The notes beneath the pieces are model-generated. The model worked only from the letters and a program-made list of their open reading frames with translations. It had not been told where the DNA came from and ran no database searches. Below, one piece after another: positions 59,517 to 64,000 of a stretch of 64,000 bases of DNA. How positions within the stretch are numbered: the first letter of the stretch is position 1; the number at the start of each line of letters is the position of its first letter. This DNA is from Annulohypoxylon bovei var. microspora. Taxonomy: Eukaryota; Ascomycota; Sordariomycetes; Xylariales; Hypoxylaceae. The position numbers were made by a program, and so were the translations under genes. The stretch is from positions 1 to 64,000 of the forward strand of contig MU405210.1 of the NCBI GenBank assembly GCA_022836615.1, given 5' to 3'.

Positions 59517-60539
59517 ATGGAGAACGTACCTCCAGCCCAGCCACAGAGCCAAAATGGATCTTCGCCGGATATAGCAATAGGGGGGCGCAAGAGGAGCGGT
59601 TCGGGGGGCAGCATCCTTTCAAAGTTCCCCTTTTTGCGCACCTCCGACAGTAGGTCGAGCCTCAACGAATCGCGACACCACCAAGATCCTTCTAGCAAAC
59701 CGCCCCGCGCGCTCGCCGCCGCCATTTCCCAACAGCAGAAGACCCGCAAGCGTAAGGGGTCGCTTCGGAAAGTCGCCCTCCTGGGTCGCGGCGCGGCGCG
59801 GGAAAGGCGGGAGCTAAAACCTTTAGCTATTGATACGTCAGTGGCCATACAACCAGCCGCCCAACCGGGGAACACACTTAAGCCGCAACCTATGGTGGCG
59901 AGCGAGGGCCTCGGCTTAGGGATCTCGGATCTCACACCGCGCCCGTCTATGGACGGTTATGCTAGGAGAGATGCCGTCCCGATAGCCTCCCCGTCACCCC
60001 TCGAAAACGAGTCGCAGGTGACGAGCCCTACGATATCATACACATCTACAACGGACGAGGAAGACATCCTCTCAATACCAGTCCGTGTCCCGTCACCTCT
60101 CCGCCCGGAGCTCTCTTTGTCGTCCGGCTCCGAGTCCTACTTCCCGAACCGGGCGCCTAGTACCTCTATCCAGCGGCGGCGGTCGGTCAAACACACTAAA
60201 TCACCATTATCTCTACAGGGCCTAACTGCCAGCCCGCTCCCCACGGTGCACGAAGATCATGACTACAGCGAGACGGAATGGTGGGGATGGGTAGTGCTGG
60301 TCGTGACGTGGTTTGTGTTTATAATAGGCATGGGATCATGTCTAAACGTATGGAGCTGGGCCTGGGATGTTGGGACAACCCCGTACGCGCCTCCGGAGCT
60401 CGAAGACGATCCTACGCTGCCGATAATTGGATACTATCCGGCATTACTTATATTGACGTGTATCATGGCTTGGGTCTGGGTCGTCGTCGCGTGGGTTGGT
60501 ATGAAGTACTTCAGGCATGCAAAAATGAGCGGTGATTGA
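59517..60539 (+). CDS. conserved fungal membrane protein with two C-terminal helices
   Basis: Single exon, 340 residues from ATG at 59517. The first about 250 residues are disordered, basic and Ser-rich, with many Ser-Pro sites likely to be phosphorylated (for example SPTIS, SPLRPE, KSPLSL). Then DYSETEWWGW leads into a first membrane helix (WVVLVVTWFVFIIGMGSCLNV, about 259-279), a short loop with TPYAPPELEDDPTLPI and GYYPA, and a second helix (LLILTCIMAWVWVVVAWVGM, about 310-329) ending in KYFRHAKMSG. Two helices joined by a loop with TYYP/GYYP-like wording recall the PIG-P (GPI N-acetylglucosaminyltransferase subunit) layout, but the similarity is too weak for me to call it. Function unknown; probably an endomembrane protein with a long cytosolic N-terminus. 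Confidence 0.78.
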   Translation: MENVPPAQPQSQNGSSPDIAIGGRKRSGSGGSILSKFPFLRTSDSRSSLNESRHHQDPSSKPPRALAAAISQQQKTRKRKGSLRKVALLGRGAARERRELKPLAIDTSVAIQPAAQPGNTLKPQPMVASEGLGLGISDLTPRPSMDGYARRDAVPIASPSPLENESQVTSPTISYTSTTDEEDILSIPVRVPSPLRPELSLSSGSESYFPNRAPSTSIQRRRSVKHTKSPLSLQGLTASPLPTVHEDHDYSETEWWGWVVLVVTWFVFIIGMGSCLNVWSWAWDVGTTPYAPPELEDDPTLPIIGYYPALLILTCIMAWVWVVVAWVGMKYFRHAKMSGD

Positions 60540-63500
60540 GTCTTGGAGCGACATAACCTAGTGTGATATTTACGAACTTATCGCTCGTCATGATACCTAA
60601 TGAATTGAATATATTCTACACAATGTTGTCGATGCCAATTGGTATATCAAGTCCTACCAAACCTTAGGAGTAGCGGAAGGTATACTAGAAGGAAACGAGT
60701 CGTTGGCTTGATGTTATTTCCACTATGGCACTAACATAGTATATGATTGTCTTGTTGGCATCTTGTATTCATTCAAAAGGGATATTCGTGGTTTAAGTCG
60801 CGTAGAAGTGACTATAACGATACTTCGCCTGGTCTATCTTAACGCCAGACTTTAGTAGTCTATAATAATTTGAATAGAGGCCTGTTCTTATATATCTTTA
60901 GTTATTGAAGGAAATCTAAGACTAGGAAAGTCTTGAGTTCGGCCATATCACTTTCTATTCGCTTAACCTATTATATTTTACCACTGCTTTAAGACTATGA
61001 TCAACATCGAGATAGATTATATACTTCCTTAGTATATATTCCAAATATCACGATAGAGGTATAATACGGTAGTGGAGGTTGCTTCACGCGACGAAATTTT
61101 CATCAGGAGAACTTTACCTCACAATTCTCTAGTCATATAAGAATATTATGGGAACTCGATGCTTTACTTGACTACATATACTTAACCGGTATCAGATAGA
61201 CTGATGGAAATACTCGCTAGAACTTCCATGAAGGAGCACCTCGAAATCAACGAACCGCCTATAATATACTTCATATTAACCGGGTGAGTTAAGAGACATC
61301 ATGCCTTTACAAAATATCAATCTGAAGATATCTCACAATTTAACCCTCTCTCATGCGGCGCGTCGTCATCGTATGGAGTGAATGGAGTCAGGGGAAAACA
61401 ACAGGGTTGTTGATTGTTAACTTGAGATTGCTGAAATTCGTTCCGCCTATAGACTAGGCTAGTGCGCCGACAATACCTATCGTGTCCCATCAATGATTTA
61501 ATGACGTCTTGTGGCCCAAGATCTCCAAGTCCGCATGAAATATCGTCCAAGAACTGCTGGTCTGCACGCTTCATGCACACAACGGAGAATATCAATGCTC
61601 ATCATAGCGGTGTGCTCGAAGACAGTTCGTCCCATCAGCCGCGTCGATCAGATCATGAATAATCGCCTTAGATTGTAGCAAATATAGGTATCTAGAGCTT
61701 GATAGATTGGCCCCGGGATATCGGGATATCAATCGGGACACGGTGCCGAATATTGAATTTAGTCTACCCTGTCGTCGGTCCCATGTGAATAGTAATCTTA
61801 TCGAGACAGGCGGTGTTTCATCCCACCCATGAATCGTAGCCTTACCCCAGAACGCATAAGGGGTTAATATTCAAGAATCATGATTTTTAGCTGTGCTGAA
61901 AAAATAAGGCTGAATTAAAGAAGACAGTATCTCCTGACAAGGGGTGGCTTGTGCCCATTCTCAAACTTTGTGGCACATATTTAGACATCTGTGAGTGGTT
62001 GAAGGCTTGGTGGGTCAATCATGAGCGTACGGATACACTTTTATAGATCTAAGATGGTTGGTCCTTCTTTCAGTGACTGATAGGAGGCTCATTCATCATT
62101 GAATACGACGTCAGATCTGGATCAGTACGTGAAACGTCGCTTGCTAGGTCTTGGCTGTCTTATTATCTGGCTTGAGCCAACCTTGTTATTAACCGTACCG
62201 ATTCCCGAAAATCATCGGACGTTGGATTTCCAGTTGACATTACACTAGTGTACCAGAATAGGTCCAAAGCACTGCGCATATGGAGATCTTTTATGAGGAA
62301 CCATTAGGCGTGTTTATGGTTTAAGAGCTAGCCTTGCTCACACGAGCAGCACGAGTAACTAGGCTGGATGAAATGTGCCACCTACGTCAGCAAGAAGACC
62401 GGTAAGATATGTTGTCTTAGATGGCTGGGCCAAGGCGCGGCTGATCAGATTGTCATCAATGGAGGTTGGTGAGAAAAAAGCGAATTACCTAGGTATGTAA
62501 GTATCTTTTTAAGCGCCCGTAAAGGGGTGTTGGGGTCGGTTGAGATGCCTGTCAGATCCAATCGTTTCTATGAACAGGAGGATCGAACTTATCGCCATCC
62601 ACAAATCTAACGGCTTAACTCACCTACCGATACACAGGCGTCAAACAGACCAGTAGGAAAAATCTAGGTAATTAGTTGAAGCGTTGAGCAGTAATTTGGA
62701 GACTCGGCTATTTCTCAGAGCAGTGGCTGAATAGGTACTTACCTTAGCTGCAATATTTCAGCCGCGCGTAGTTCTCTTGGAAGTCACCTGTAAGTCATTG
62801 TCTGAGGCGTATACGATCACGAGCTTATTTTAAGGCTTAGTGCTTAAGACATATTGGGACTATTATTAAGAGATAGGCTTAGAGAAAAACGTGTTTTGTT
62901 TGCTAGAGCTTTAAGTAGTCACTGCCATCTTTGAAGCGTCTATTAACAGGTACCTACCTATGTAGGTAAGTTTATATCAATCTAGGTAAAATGTAAGCTT
63001 CCGGGATCGGATAGGGCCGATGTATTTTTACGGATGCTCCGTTGCGGACAAGTCGGGTATAGAGGTAAGTATATCAATACCTTACCCACCCGACTACTCC
63101 TTAAGATGCAGGTACCGAATTTTAAATGAGAATGCATACCACGGCTCTTAAACATTGATAAGACATTCTTCATCCATCGAGAGAATTGGGTGATTGCATA
63201 GGTAGGAGCAAAACTATTAAAAAGAAATTTAACACTTACTCCCTTAGTTTCTTCAACGGAAACTCCGATTCCTTTCGAACCACTATTATTCAGTCCGTGC
63301 CAAGGTTCAATTCGTGACGCGATTCAACGCGCATACAGTAGTATGCGTTTAGATGTAACCCTGAATGCTCTAGACTATCCTATTTCATCCTTTTTTCGCC
63401 TTCTCACCTTCGAGGACCCCGGTCCAGCCTTCGAGCTCCTTGACCCGTCTCGCCGTTTCAAGCAAAAGGTCGGTGACGATTGGCTTGACCTGAAGTGCAG

Positions 63501-64000
63501 TAGTGCCACCGATAGAGAGCTATCAACCTACCTTTACCTGCCCCCTTACGTATGAGGATATGAGGGGGAGGCAAGAGGCGTTTTGAAAAATCAGATCTCA
63601 TTTCTTAGTGCCATCTCTCATTACCACATTAGTAATAAGCATAATTGACGATCAAGATGCCAGTAAAATGGTGAATCTCTGTTTGATGAGCGATGTATGT
63701 AGGGGGGCCAAGAGGTCCTTGCTCGTAAAGCTAAAGCATGTCAGCCCAATAATAATAGGAAACTCATATGATCTTTTCCCAGAGACCACACATGTCGAAC
63801 TTGTCCGAGGATCATTAATGAAAACGCACAGTTGAACCCGCCAGCACGGACACGGATTTATGACGGAAAACATGCAGACGATTCGAAAATATGACATGGC
63901 TTTGATGGCTTATTACTACCCAATATTGAGCAGGGTAGCCACGACGTAAACCCAATGGAGAAATTACCAACCTCCTTTTTCGGCCGTGTCCTCTCTCCGG
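60540..64000. other. gene-poor region to window end
   Basis: 3.5 kb without a supported gene. Frames at 61317-61595 (-) and 63343-63555 (+) are the most protein-like; the second has an ATG but both lack a domain. TACCTA/TAGGTA strings recur (62490, 62950). A gene that crosses the right edge cannot be excluded. Confidence 0.5.

Noticed and set aside
61317..61595. 92-codon minus-strand frame with a neighbouring short frame upstream
   Set aside because: The two frames do not join cleanly and no domain is recognised; it may be a decayed gene.
63343..63555. 70-codon plus-strand frame with ATG
   Set aside because: Too short and featureless to call; no splice continuation to the window edge was found.

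Overview
The window is nuclear chromosomal DNA of a filamentous ascomycete (Pezizomycotina). The basis is: many short (about 50-140 nt) GT-AG introns with GTAAGT-like donors and CTAAC/CTAAT-like branch sites, fungal-only families (Zn2Cys6 regulator, rhodopsin-like PTH11-type membrane protein, Zrg17), and long intergenic spaces. A sordariomycete is my inference from protein flavour, not something proven here. I rebuilt gene models by hand; in every multi-exon model the exon lengths sum to a multiple of three and the joins restore conserved motifs.

Layout: 1-5242 has no supported gene. A Zn2Cys6 regulator lies at 5243-6784, followed by a gene-poor stretch to 11565. From 11566 to 38239 is a dense housekeeping block: the cohesin loader Mau2/Ssl3 (-), an Eeb1/Eht1-type alpha/beta hydrolase (+), the decapping nuclease Rai1 (-, nine exons including an 8-nt micro-exon), a small conserved hypothetical (+), Get4 (-), an intron-containing tRNA-Gly(CCC) (-), a small mitochondrial-type membrane protein (+), an epoxide-hydrolase-like probable pseudoenzyme (+), a rhodopsin-domain membrane protein (+), Hid1 (+), a GC-rich MFS transporter (+), glyoxalase II (-, nine exons) and the rRNA-processing endonuclease Las1 (-). 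After another sparse stretch come an acidic-tailed hypothetical (41034-42155, -), 8.8 kb without a supported gene, a PfkB sugar kinase (51005-52500, -, six exons), a RING protein (54334-55452, -), a Zrg17-type cation diffusion facilitator (57184-58710, -) and, divergent from it, a two-helix membrane protein (59517-60539, +). The last 3.4 kb hold nothing I can support.

How the genes relate: most are unrelated housekeeping functions, as is normal for a fungal chromosome. The one functional link is that Rai1 and Las1, which act together in ITS2 removal from pre-rRNA, are about 18 kb apart. Get4 (tail-anchored protein insertion), Hid1 and Zrg17 (Golgi/ER) touch the secretory pathway but are not clustered. 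I found no secondary-metabolite cluster, transposon, CRISPR or obviously new multi-gene system. The best leads are at gene level: the rai1 micro-exon, a GC-AG intron in mau2, an epoxide hydrolase fold that has lost its catalytic motifs, a RING with Asp at a zinc-ligand position, and a G-quadruplex motif in the 8.8-kb gene desert.
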